From: Myxococcus guangdongensis
Lineage (GTDB): Bacteria > Myxococcota > Myxococcia > Myxococcales > Myxococcaceae
Length of the DNA stretch: 64,000 nt
Reading direction: 5' to 3'
Assembly (NCBI RefSeq): GCF_024198255.1
Contig: NZ_JAJVKW010000004.1
Coordinates: 805,834 to 869,833 of the forward strand
A model generated the notes under the pieces. That model saw only the letters and a list, made by a program, of their open reading frames with translations, was not told the origin of the DNA and searched no databases. Both the position numbers and the translations under genes were made by a program. The number at the start of each line of letters is the position of its first letter. Positions within the stretch are counted from its first letter, which is position 1. Positions 34,335-42,402 of the stretch are shown here, one piece after another.

Positions 34335-34727
34335 GGCCTCCGTCCACCCCGAGGGAGACCGATGACTGTGCTTCGTGCCCACTCCGAGCCAGGCGCCGAG
34401 ACTCGTGCTCCAACGCCCCCGTCGCCATGTGTGGCTCGAAGATGCGGTCGAGCCATGAACCTGCCACCGCGTACGCCAGGGGCGTCGGGCGGGTTGCGAG
34501 CAGGAGCCAGGCTCGGAACCCAGGAGCCCCGTGCATCCTGCCTCGTCGCGGTCCGCTCCAGATGCTCATCCGGAGGCTTCCGCCCAGAGCGCGTGACGCG
34601 CGGGGGCTGACGCCACGGCGTGGAATCTCCTGGGTGTGTAACCATCGGGGGCAATATCGCGTAGGGTGGGAATCTGGCTCCCTGCGTCCGTGGCGCAAGG
34701 GCCGTCCGTTCAACCGGAGGCAATCCC
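34335..34727. other. Intergenic region without recognised gene
   Basis: 393 bases with only short, poorly coding frames on both strands. The only clear signal is a GGAGG ribosome-binding site at its 3' end for the next gene. No tRNA, repeat or terminator was found. Confidence 0.5.
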
Positions 34728-35825
34728 GTGGTCAGCCCCATCTCCAGTCGGCCCGTTTCCACTCCGAGCCAGGCCCGCGCGACGGAGTCCGCCGCGTCCG
34801 CCGCGGCTACACTCCCCACCGCCCGGCCGCATTCCCAGGACACCCTGGAGCGCGCGAAGCCCGACCTCGTGAACCTCACCGGGTACAGCTCGGCGCGCAC
34901 CGCCGCGCCGGAGGGCGCGAGCGCCGTGGCGGGGTCCTCGCCGTCGGTCGGCCCCAAGCTGCTACACCTGGACGCCGGTTGGACGCCGCAGGGGCAGGGC
35001 TACGACGCGGGGCGCGAGCAGGTGCTCACGACCTATTACGCCGACGGCCGAGGCGTGTTGCTCTCGCTCCAGGACAAGGACTCGGGCGTGGAGGCGCAGC
35101 AGGTTCGCCTCGGCGGCTCGAGCTCCAACCCTGGCGCCGGGGCGCCCTCGCACGGTGGTGGTGTCTCGACGGACGGTGAGTTCGTCTACGTCTCCGACAC
35201 CCATCACCTCTACGTCTACCGGCGCGAGGCCATCGAGAACGCGAAGCCAGGCGCCGAGGTGCCCGCCTTCCAGGTGACGGAGGTCCCCAGCGGCGAAGGG
35301 CTGACGGACCCGGCGACGGGCATCGGTTTGGTGTCCGCCGGCAGCTACATGACGGTGAGCGACGGCTACGCGTACGTCGGCTCGTACAGCAAGGACGGGG
35401 ATGGCAAGGCGGGCGCCGTCTGGCGGTACAAGCTCGACGAGAAGACCGGGGAGATCGTCGAGGGTTCTCGCCAGGGGCCCATCCGCGCACCGGACCGCGC
35501 GCAGGGCATGACGGTGGTCGACGGCGCGCTGCTGTTCACCACCGGTGACCAGAAGCTCGTCTACCAGCCGTTCGAGGGCACCCCGGACTCGTTCACCGCG
35601 GACATCTCCGAGCGCAAGGACATCAGCAACGGGCGCATCGACCCGTATGCCCAGGGCTTCAACATCATCGATGGCGAGCTGTGGGTGACGTACGAAAGCG
35701 GCTCGGAGAAGTACCGCGACAAGCTCAATCCCAAGTACGAGCCCCGCGAGCACATCCAGCGAATCCCCCTGGAGGACCTGGACCTCGAGGTCGTCGGCGT
35801 CACGCCCGAAGACCTCGAGGGCTGA
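34728..35825 (+). CDS. Hypothetical protein with propeller-like repeats
   Basis: A 365-residue protein of unknown function. The first ~75 residues are low-complexity (Ser/Ala/Pro/Thr) and probably disordered. The remainder has recurring strand-turn units typical of beta-propellers or quinoprotein-like folds, for example GEFVYVSDTHHLYVYRRE, DGYAYVGSYSKDGDG, GAVWRYKLDEKTGEI and GALLFTTGDQKLVYQ. No export signal was recognised. The GTG at 34728 follows CGGAGG. It stands alone, with more than 250 bases on each side. Confidence 0.6.
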   Translation: MVSPISSRPVSTPSQARATESAASAAATLPTARPHSQDTLERAKPDLVNLTGYSSARTAAPEGASAVAGSSPSVGPKLLHLDAGWTPQGQGYDAGREQVLTTYYADGRGVLLSLQDKDSGVEAQQVRLGGSSSNPGAGAPSHGGGVSTDGEFVYVSDTHHLYVYRREAIENAKPGAEVPAFQVTEVPSGEGLTDPATGIGLVSAGSYMTVSDGYAYVGSYSKDGDGKAGAVWRYKLDEKTGEIVEGSRQGPIRAPDRAQGMTVVDGALLFTTGDQKLVYQPFEGTPDSFTADISERKDISNGRIDPYAQGFNIIDGELWVTYESGSEKYRDKLNPKYEPREHIQRIPLEDLDLEVVGVTPEDLEG

Positions 35826-36018
35826 GCTGTTGGAGGCTCGTTGCGTCGTGCGAATGAGTGGCAAGGGGTTGTCCGCGGCCTCTGAACGCATGGCTCGGTC
35901 GTGACGGCCGTGCGGGAGGCATTGGCCGCCTGCCTCGGACAGGCCAGGAATGCAAGACCATGTCTCGGTCGGGCGGCAGGTGCTTCACGGATGGCGCACT
36001 TCGCGTCCGCGGACTCCG

Positions 36019-36057
36019 GATGCATGGCTTCTTGATTGCCCATGCATCTTGATTGCG
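36019..36057 (+). promoter_or_regulatory. Inverted repeat with overlapping direct repeat
   Basis: Perfect 9-bp arms GATGCATGG (36019-36027) and CCATGCATC (36040-36048) interlock with a direct repeat TCTTGATTGC (about 36030 and 36047), 42 bases before the ATG at 36099. It is probably an operator or leader structure for the two-gene operon downstream. Confidence 0.35.
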
Positions 36058-36098
36058 TTTGAGTGGCGCCCCTTTCCGGACAGGACGCCATCGAGGCC

Positions 36099-37271
36099 AT
36101 GCCCCCGACTCGAATCTCGACGAACCTCCAGTTCCTGCAGCAGCACTTCGAGCAGCACGTCAATCCCAGAGGGCTGCGGTCCCCCTACTTCAAGTACACC
36201 TTCGCGGTGCGCGAGGAGGACCCGACTCAAGGCGATGCGCGGCAGGAGTACTCCGTGGGCACCCGGAGTGGCTCGTCGAGTCTCTACTTCGCGTTGGCCC
36301 TGCTGGATGTCGAGGAGGCCCGGTTCCAGCGCTTCGTCGCGGGGACGGCGCGAGGCCTCGTCGGGAACCTGCCCCGTTACGCCTCGGACCTGGTGTCCGT
36401 GGACCTGGAGCTCCTGGAGGACTCGAGCCTGGTCGAGGAGACGGACTTCGAGGCCCGTGTGGCGCGAAGTCAGCGGGAGGCCACGTACGCGTCCTCGGTG
36501 TCGACGCTCGAGATCGCCTGTGACTATCTCGAGATTCCCCTTCCCGAGGACCGCCCCGACTACCTGGGCCTGTTCCAGGCAATCCACCTGTATGATCTCT
36601 TCGACAAGGACTTCGAGGCGTTGCTCGACGAATTGTCCACCAGGCTGAGGGCCCTGCCGGAGGAGTCGCGGCCGGAGGCGTCACGATGGATGGAGATCAC
36701 CGCGCGTTTCGTTTGGACGAATCCCGTGAAGGTCATCTGGCGTGGCAAGGAACGCCAGATGGAGGACCCCGTGACAGAGGTGCTGGGGGCGATCCATCAG
36801 GAATGGTTTGGCACGGACCTGCCGGGCCTCCCGCCCCGAGCCGCCGCAGCGGTGCCCACCCAGCCCGTTCTCAAGTGGTCCTCCGTGCTTCATTCGGTCG
36901 TTCGTGTCCCCATGTCGGAGCCCGCCACCTGGGTGCGCCACTTCCAGAACATGGGGACTGCGGCGGTCGGGCTGTACGTCAAGCTGGGAGGGCCCGTCGC
37001 CGAGTCGGGATTGATTGGCTTGCGCCTGTTGCTGGATGGTGTCGAGCATCCCCTGATGCTCACGCAGTACTCGGGCTTCTCCACTGAGTTCCAAGTGGAG
37101 CTGGAGCCTGGGAGCGAGCACGTGCTGGAACTGGTCTTCCAGGCGCGAAGCGCGGGGGGCGGCTTCGCGACGGTGGAGGTGCTGGCGTGCATTCCGATGG
37201 AGCAATCACCGGACGGGATGACGGCGGGTTCACCGGTCCTCAAGGAGACGCTTCAGGTGTTCGTCGGCTGA
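36099..37271 (+). CDS. Hypothetical protein sharing a C-terminal domain with its neighbour
   Basis: A 390-residue protein I cannot place in a family. The N-terminal ~240 residues are soluble, acidic and mostly helical (NLQFLQQHFEQHVNPRG, then IHLYDLFDKDFEALLDEL). Residues about 255-370 form a likely beta-sandwich (TWVRHFQNMGTAAVGLYVKL, then GLIGLRLLLDG) that also occurs at the C-terminus of the next protein (SWRRRFRNEGTQAMGMDIQV, then SVRITVRLDG). No signal peptide. The ATG at 36099 was preferred over a GTG at 36063; neither has a strong ribosome-binding site. The next gene starts 27 bases after the stop, so the two form an operon. Confidence 0.6.
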   Translation: MPPTRISTNLQFLQQHFEQHVNPRGLRSPYFKYTFAVREEDPTQGDARQEYSVGTRSGSSSLYFALALLDVEEARFQRFVAGTARGLVGNLPRYASDLVSVDLELLEDSSLVEETDFEARVARSQREATYASSVSTLEIACDYLEIPLPEDRPDYLGLFQAIHLYDLFDKDFEALLDELSTRLRALPEESRPEASRWMEITARFVWTNPVKVIWRGKERQMEDPVTEVLGAIHQEWFGTDLPGLPPRAAAAVPTQPVLKWSSVLHSVVRVPMSEPATWVRHFQNMGTAAVGLYVKLGGPVAESGLIGLRLLLDGVEHPLMLTQYSGFSTEFQVELEPGSEHVLELVFQARSAGGGFATVEVLACIPMEQSPDGMTAGSPVLKETLQVFVG

Positions 37272-37298
37272 GCGCCGACCCGGAGCGGAGAATAGAAC

Positions 37299-38777
37299 AT
37301 GACGACAAGGCCTCTTCGGCGCCTGTGGGCGAGCGGCGACAAGCTGTGGGTGGGAGGGCTTTCCTCTCTGACTGTCTATGAGAATCATCAAGGCCTCCGG
37401 CGCTGGGTCGAAGGCGAGGTGGAGCTCAATCGGATGACGAACTGTGTCCTGGCCGTGGACCCCGAACGTGGGCGTATCTGGGTGGGACGTGGGGCTCAGC
37501 GCGAGGCGGACAAGTTCGGTCCGGAAAGCCAATCCGCGCACATCTTCTGTTTGCAGGAGGGATGGGACACCCCTGTCACGCCTCTGGACATCGAGCTGGC
37601 GGACCTGGTGTGTGATGGAGATCGGCTCATCGGCTGTCAGGTCGACGGACGCCCTGGTTTGTCACGCATCCTGTGGAGTGATTTGTCCGCGAGCCAATGG
37701 CAGACGATGCCGCTCCCGGAGCCTGTGGTGGCGGATCCCATCGGGTTCTTCTTCCCGGAGGAGGGGCGGCAGGGCGAGCCATCCGGGGTGCTGCTCTCGA
37801 GGCATCCGCACGGCGTGGTGGCGGTGGATGCCGGCTCGGGCTTGATCGCGGTGATACGCCCGGGGTCGCCGAAGGTGGACTTCGTCTTGAAGCTTCCACC
37901 GGCTCGGCTCGAGGAGCAGTGGTTCGTGGTCCCCACCCCTACGGGCGTCCTGGTGGCCATCACCCGGAACGGGATGGACTCGGCGCTGGTTCACTATTCG
38001 GAAGATGGGCGGTTCAGTGACGAGTTCAACATGGAGGAGAGCTCCAGTATCCGGGGGCTCGCGATGGTGGACGAGAACTGGGCCCTGCTCATCATGAAGG
38101 AGTTTCTCACGCTGCTCCGACTGTCACCCGAGCCGGAGCTCGTGCACATGGTGCCGGTCTCGTTCGAGGCGCCGTTTCGTTTCGGCACGGTGACCGCGAG
38201 GCCAGGGCGGGTGTGGATTGTCCAGGACTCCGTCGAGCACCGGGGGATCGCCGAGGTGCGCTGCGAAGAGGGGGCGCCTCCGGAGTTGTGGATGTTCGAA
38301 GCTCCGGAGACGCAGGGCGCGCCATTGTGGACGTACGCGCGCTCACGTCCGTTGCTCGTCTGGGAGGATGAGGAGCCGCGAAGCCTCGAGCGAGCCGGAC
38401 TGTCGGTCTCCGTGGGGGCCGCCGCGAGCTGGCGTCGGCGTTTCCGGAACGAGGGGACGCAGGCGATGGGAATGGACATCCAGGTGGGCGGCAGGCCCTA
38501 CAAGGTGGGCTCGGTGCGCATCACCGTGCGGCTGGATGGACAGGAGCTGGTGCCTGTCTCCACCGAAGGTGGGGAGGTGCGCTTCGAGCACCGGAGTGGC
38601 ATCGCGCCCGGTGCGTCCGGTGAGGTCGAAATCACGCTCCACGGGCAGCAGGCGGGGACCGGGCTCCTCGCGGTGACGCTTTCTCCGTGGAGTCCATCGA
38701 GATACCTGCTGGACCCCACGCGCCAAGGGGAGACGCACAGTCGTCTCTCCAGCTTCCTCGACACCACCGTCGAGTAG
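37299..38777 (+). CDS. Hypothetical beta-propeller-like protein with shared C-terminal domain
   Basis: A 492-residue protein. Residues 1-360 show repeated short strand units with Trp and Gly turns (LWVGGLSSLTVYENH, RIWVGRGAQ, GVVAVDAGSGLIAVIRPG, GRVWIVQDSVEHRGIAEV) as in a beta-propeller. Residues about 365-475 match the C-terminal domain of the upstream protein around W378. No export signal. The ATG at 37299 follows CGGAG. Second gene of a two-gene operon and convergent with the methyltransferase gene at 38790. Role unknown; the shared domain suggests the two products bind each other or a common partner. Confidence 0.6.
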   Translation: MTTRPLRRLWASGDKLWVGGLSSLTVYENHQGLRRWVEGEVELNRMTNCVLAVDPERGRIWVGRGAQREADKFGPESQSAHIFCLQEGWDTPVTPLDIELADLVCDGDRLIGCQVDGRPGLSRILWSDLSASQWQTMPLPEPVVADPIGFFFPEEGRQGEPSGVLLSRHPHGVVAVDAGSGLIAVIRPGSPKVDFVLKLPPARLEEQWFVVPTPTGVLVAITRNGMDSALVHYSEDGRFSDEFNMEESSSIRGLAMVDENWALLIMKEFLTLLRLSPEPELVHMVPVSFEAPFRFGTVTARPGRVWIVQDSVEHRGIAEVRCEEGAPPELWMFEAPETQGAPLWTYARSRPLLVWEDEEPRSLERAGLSVSVGAAASWRRRFRNEGTQAMGMDIQVGGRPYKVGSVRITVRLDGQELVPVSTEGGEVRFEHRSGIAPGASGEVEITLHGQQAGTGLLAVTLSPWSPSRYLLDPTRQGETHSRLSSFLDTTVE

Positions 38778-38789
38778 CGGGTGTCCGCG

Positions 38790-39950
38790 TCACTTCGCCA
38801 CGGGCGTGAGGCAGTAGAGCGTGGTGACCTCCCGTGAGCGCGCCATGTGCAGCGGGTCCGAGGTGTCCTTGGACTTGGAGTGGCGGGCCGCTGTCGAGCG
38901 GCTCCACTTCACGGTCAGCCCGCAGCGGGCGAACTCTTCCTGGAGCCAACCCTGGGGGCGCAGGCCGAGGAGCACCGCCAGGTCCGAGAGGATGAGCAGT
39001 CCCTCGCCTCCGGGCGTGAGCGCGTTGGGGAGGCCTTCCAGGAAGCGCCGAAGGAACTGGTTGTCCTCGTCGAACACCGCGCGGTCCACGCGGTTCTTCG
39101 GGGGCTCTGGAATCCACGGTGGGTTGCACACCACCAGGTCCGCCTTGCCCTCGGGGAAGAGGTCTCCCTCGGTGACCTGGAACGACTTGCGCAGCCCCAG
39201 TCGCTCCGCGTTCTCCCGGGCACAGGCCACCGCGCGAGAGTCGATGTCCGTCGCCTGCACGGACGAGGCGCCGCGCTGGAGGAGGAGGAACGAGAGCACG
39301 CCGGTTCCCGTGCCGATGTCGAACACGCGTGGTCCCTTCAGCGAGGGAAGCGAGAGCAACAGCTCCACGTAGTCCGTGCGCGTGGGCAGGTACACGCCGT
39401 AGTGCGGATGGATGAGGCCGGTGAGGCCGGGCACCGACAATCCCTTGCGCCGCCACTCCGTGGCTCCGAGCATGCCGAGCAGCTGCTTGAGCGGGACGAC
39501 GGTGAACTCCGTCTCGGGCTCACCCCAGACCTGTCGGCACGCCAGCGCGACGTCGGGGGCCCGCGCGAGCGTGAGCCGGTAGTCGCGGTCGAGTGACACG
39601 ACGATGCGGGACAGCGTCTCGTGTTCCAGCTGTCGTGCCCGACGCTCGGCGCGAAAGGCCTCCAGGGGCGTGCGGGCGTTCGACGCTCGCTCCAGCCTGC
39701 GACCCAGCGCGCCCAGCAGCTGCTTCGCGTTGTGGAAGTCGCCCGAGTACTGCAGGAACTCGCCGCGTCGGACCCGCTTGAGCGCCGTGTCCGCGCTGAG
39801 CCGGTCATCCACCGGATGCAGCCGGGCGGGGGAGGGCTCATCGCTCTCCGAGCGCCAGGTGAACGGGGCGCCAGGAGGGAGCGTCGATGCGGGGGCGACG
39901 GTGGGGGCCGGTCCCTTCGGTGAAGGAGCGGTTCGAGGGGGACGAGGCAT
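38790..39950 (-). CDS. SAM-dependent methyltransferase with NPPW motif
   Basis: A 386-residue class I methyltransferase. The SAM site is VFDIGTGTGVLSFLLLQRGA, followed by ATDIDSRAVACARENAERLG. The catalytic motif CNPPWIP is the NPPY-type seen in enzymes that methylate exocyclic or amide nitrogens (HemK/PrmC, DNA adenine and rRNA methyltransferases). The N-terminal ~190 residues are not recognisable, so the target (protein glutamine versus RNA) cannot be set. The ATG at 39950 was chosen over a TTG at 39974. Convergent with 37299-38777 and divergent from mxcB. Confidence 0.75.
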   Translation of the reverse strand: MPRPPRTAPSPKGPAPTVAPASTLPPGAPFTWRSESDEPSPARLHPVDDRLSADTALKRVRRGEFLQYSGDFHNAKQLLGALGRRLERASNARTPLEAFRAERRARQLEHETLSRIVVSLDRDYRLTLARAPDVALACRQVWGEPETEFTVVPLKQLLGMLGATEWRRKGLSVPGLTGLIHPHYGVYLPTRTDYVELLLSLPSLKGPRVFDIGTGTGVLSFLLLQRGASSVQATDIDSRAVACARENAERLGLRKSFQVTEGDLFPEGKADLVVCNPPWIPEPPKNRVDRAVFDEDNQFLRRFLEGLPNALTPGGEGLLILSDLAVLLGLRPQGWLQEEFARCGLTVKWSRSTAARHSKSKDTSDPLHMARSREVTTLYCLTPVAK

Positions 39951-40144
39951 GGACCCGGTGGGTAGCACGTCCAAATGTCACCGTCGCGTCTGTCGAGAGG
40001 CACGGCCGTGCCTGGAACCCGGAGCGAACTCACGGTCCGTGCCCGGTTCGTCGACTTCCTGGGCCGAGGAACTCCTCCGCAAGGCCAATCGCCTCAAGGG
40101 TCTGTTCAGGTAGTCAGCCAATCGCCTGCCTCGGCGAGCGAGCG

Positions 40145-40182
40145 ATTTCAGTTGCGCCACTGAAATTGCGAGTCAATATTGA
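40145..40182 (+). promoter_or_regulatory. Operator-like palindromes upstream of mxcB
   Basis: Perfect 8-bp arms ATTTCAGT (40145-40152) and ACTGAAAT (40159-40166) with a 6-base spacer are followed by a second short palindrome TCAATATTGA (40173-40182), just before the AAGGAG box of mxcB. The AT-rich character fits an iron-regulated promoter, but the sequence is not the Fur consensus seen at 60431 and 49603. Confidence 0.4.
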
Positions 40183-40203
40183 AATGAAAGTGAAGGAGAG
40201 CAC

Positions 40204-41022
40204 GTGACGACGAGCGTGACCGAGAAGGTGTACCGACGGGGTCCGTTCCCCGTGAAGTTCCGCTGCCTCGAGGTGCTGCGGGTGACGCCCGTCACCCCGC
40301 ATGTGGTGCGCATCACCCTGGGCGGCCAGGACATCGAGGGCTTCCACAGCGAAGGCGCCGATGACCATGTGAAGGTCCTGTTCCCGGAGCAGGGCCAGCG
40401 CAAGCCCGTGATTCCCACCATGGGCCCCACCGGCCCCCAGCTCCAGCCGGGTGAGAAGAAGCCCGACTCGCGCGACTACACGCCGCGCCGCTATGACTCC
40501 ACCACCGGCGAGCTGGACCTGGATTTCGTCCTCCACGGCTCCGGCCCCGCGTCCTCGTGGGCGGCCCAGGCGAAGCCCGGCGACATGCTCGGCGTCGGCG
40601 GCCCGCGCGGCTCGCTCTTCGTCTCCAATGACTTCGATTGGTACCTGCTCGCCGGCGACGAGACGGCCATCCCCGCCATCGCGCGCAGGCTCGAGGAGCT
40701 GCCCGAGGGCGCTCGCGCCATCGTCTTCGTCGAGGTGGCCGACGCCAGCGAAGAACAGAAGCTCACCACCCGCGCCAACGTGAAGCTCACCTGGCTGCAC
40801 CGCGACGGCGCCGAGGCGGGCTCCACCGGCCTGCTCCACAAGGCCATCCGCGACCTCGAGTTCCCGGCCGGTGACTACTTCGCCTGGGTGTCGGGGGAGT
40901 CGTCGGAGATGCGCGCCATCCGCGAGCACCTGCTCAACGAGCGCGGCACGCAGAAGAGCTGGGTCCGCGTCACCGGCTACTGGAAGCGTGGCCACGCGGA
41001 CCACGTCCACGATTCCAAGTGA
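40204..41022 (+). CDS. mxcB: Siderophore-interacting FAD protein MxcB
   Basis: A 272-residue siderophore-interacting (ViuB/YqjH-like) protein that reduces ferric siderophore in the cytoplasm to release Fe2+. The N-terminal FAD-binding beta-barrel has RCLEVLRVTPVTPHVVRITLGG and RDYTPRRYD (the flavin-binding R-x-Y-T/S). The C-terminal NAD(P)H-like region has GDMLGVGGPRGSLFV, WYLLAGDETAIPAIAR and YFAWVSGESSEMRAIREHL. The GTG at 40204 follows AAGGAG. It is the only gene of the myxochelin locus on the plus strand and is convergent with mxcL, sharing a hairpin with it. Confidence 0.92.
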   Translation: MTTSVTEKVYRRGPFPVKFRCLEVLRVTPVTPHVVRITLGGQDIEGFHSEGADDHVKVLFPEQGQRKPVIPTMGPTGPQLQPGEKKPDSRDYTPRRYDSTTGELDLDFVLHGSGPASSWAAQAKPGDMLGVGGPRGSLFVSNDFDWYLLAGDETAIPAIARRLEELPEGARAIVFVEVADASEEQKLTTRANVKLTWLHRDGAEAGSTGLLHKAIRDLEFPAGDYFAWVSGESSEMRAIREHLLNERGTQKSWVRVTGYWKRGHADHVHDSK

Positions 41023-41026
41023 TGCA

Positions 41027-41063
41027 CCCCTCGGGGAGGCCAGGTCCTCCGGCCTCCCCGGGG
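41027..41063. terminator. Bidirectional hairpin between mxcB and mxcL
   Basis: Arms CCCC + GGGGAGGCC (41027-41041, with a 2-base bulge) pair with GGCCTCCCC + GGGG (41051-41063) around a 9-base loop between two convergent genes. No T-run follows in either direction. Confidence 0.5.
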
Positions 41064-41080
41064 CATGAAGTCCTCGAGCG

Positions 41081-42349
41081 TTACGCGGGCTTCGCGAGTG
41101 AGCGCAGCACCTCGCCCGCCATCTCCACCGTGTAGTCGATCTGCTCCTCGGTGTGCGCGGCGCCGATGAAGTTCACGTCGCGGCGCAGCAGGATGCCCCG
41201 GCGGGCCATGCCTCCCTGGAACGGCGTCATCAGCTTCGCGTGCTCGGCCATGTCGGGCGAGTAGCGGAAGAAGGGAATGGCGTCGTAGCCCAGCACGCGC
41301 AGCGACGAGCCCGCCGCCTCCGCCTTCTGGTTGATGCCCTCGCGCAGCTTGCGGCCCAGGTGCGAGACGTGCTTCGCCGGGTCGTTGTGCTTGTAGTGCT
41401 TGAGCACCGCCTCGCACACCGCCAGCGTCAGCAGCTCACCGCCGAAGGTGGTGGACACCTGCAGGTCCGCCAGCTTGGAGAGGATCTTCTCCGGGCCGGA
41501 GATGGCCGACAGCGGCATGCCCGCGGCGATGCTCTTGGACATGCAGCAGATGTCCGCCTTCACGCCGAAGAACTCCTGCGCGCCGCCCAGGGCCAGACGG
41601 AAGCCCGTCACCACCTCGTCCATCACGAACATCACGTTGTGCGCCGTGCACGCCGCACGCACCTGCTTCATGAAGTCCGCGGACAGCACGCGGTTGTACG
41701 GGATGGAGAGAATCACCGCCGCCAGCTGGCCGGCCTGCTTCTCGATGGTGGACAGCAGCACCGCCTCGTCCGGCGGCGTGAAGAGCGGCAGGCGCGTCGT
41801 CAGGCCGGCGATCGCGGCCGGCACTCCCGGCGTGTCGAACATGAAGTGGTCGTGCCAGCCGTTGTAGCCGACCGTGATGATGCGCTCCTTGCCCGTCACG
41901 TAGCGCGACAGGCGCACCGCCGCCGACGTGGCGTCCGCGCCCGTCTTGAAGAAGCGCGCCTGCTCCGCGCCCGGCACCAGGTCCAGCAGGGCCTGGATGG
42001 ACGTCACTTCGACGGGCGTGGGCAGCGAGTGGAGGACCCCTTCCTCCAGGTGCTTGCGAATCGTGTCCACCACCGCGGGGTGGTTGTGGCCCAGCATGTT
42101 CGCGCCGAGGCCGCTGATGAAGTCGATGTACTCCTGGCCGTCCACGTCCTCCACCAGCGCGCCCCGGCCCTTGGCGAGGAACACCGGGAAAGAGCCGGGG
42201 GCGAAGTGCTCCGGCTTCTTCATCATCGACTGGGTGACGCCGGGGACCGTCTTGCGCGCCTCGGCGAGGAGCTGGTTCGAGCGCTCGAGCTTCAGCTCAC
42301 CCTGGATGGGGCGAGGGAGGGACGGGTGCTTCTGCGTGGGCATGTCCAT
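41081..42349 (-). CDS. mxcL: Aminotransferase MxcL (glutamate-1-semialdehyde aminomutase-like)
   Basis: A 422-residue class III PLP aminotransferase. PLP-site residues are visible: Asp244 in VMDEVVTGF and the Schiff-base Lys272 in CCMSKSIAAG. In Stigmatella, MxcL transaminates the aldehyde released by MxcG to give the amine myxochelin B, in competition with further reduction to the alcohol myxochelin A. The context here (last minus-strand gene of the myxochelin locus) supports the same job and disfavours a haem-pathway HemL. Start at ATG 42349, with an in-frame ATG at 42343. Confidence 0.88.
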   Translation of the reverse strand: MDMPTQKHPSLPRPIQGELKLERSNQLLAEARKTVPGVTQSMMKKPEHFAPGSFPVFLAKGRGALVEDVDGQEYIDFISGLGANMLGHNHPAVVDTIRKHLEEGVLHSLPTPVEVTSIQALLDLVPGAEQARFFKTGADATSAAVRLSRYVTGKERIITVGYNGWHDHFMFDTPGVPAAIAGLTTRLPLFTPPDEAVLLSTIEKQAGQLAAVILSIPYNRVLSADFMKQVRAACTAHNVMFVMDEVVTGFRLALGGAQEFFGVKADICCMSKSIAAGMPLSAISGPEKILSKLADLQVSTTFGGELLTLAVCEAVLKHYKHNDPAKHVSHLGRKLREGINQKAEAAGSSLRVLGYDAIPFFRYSPDMAEHAKLMTPFQGGMARRGILLRRDVNFIGAAHTEEQIDYTVEMAGEVLRSLAKPA

Positions 42350-42402
42350 GGGGCTTCCTTTGAATCGAGGTGCTTCGGGTGCTGCGTTTCAGGGAAAGGG
42401 GC

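Noticed and set aside
41081..42349. hemL (haem-pathway glutamate-1-semialdehyde aminomutase)
   Set aside because: The fold is shared, but the position inside the myxochelin locus and the absence of any haem gene point to MxcL.
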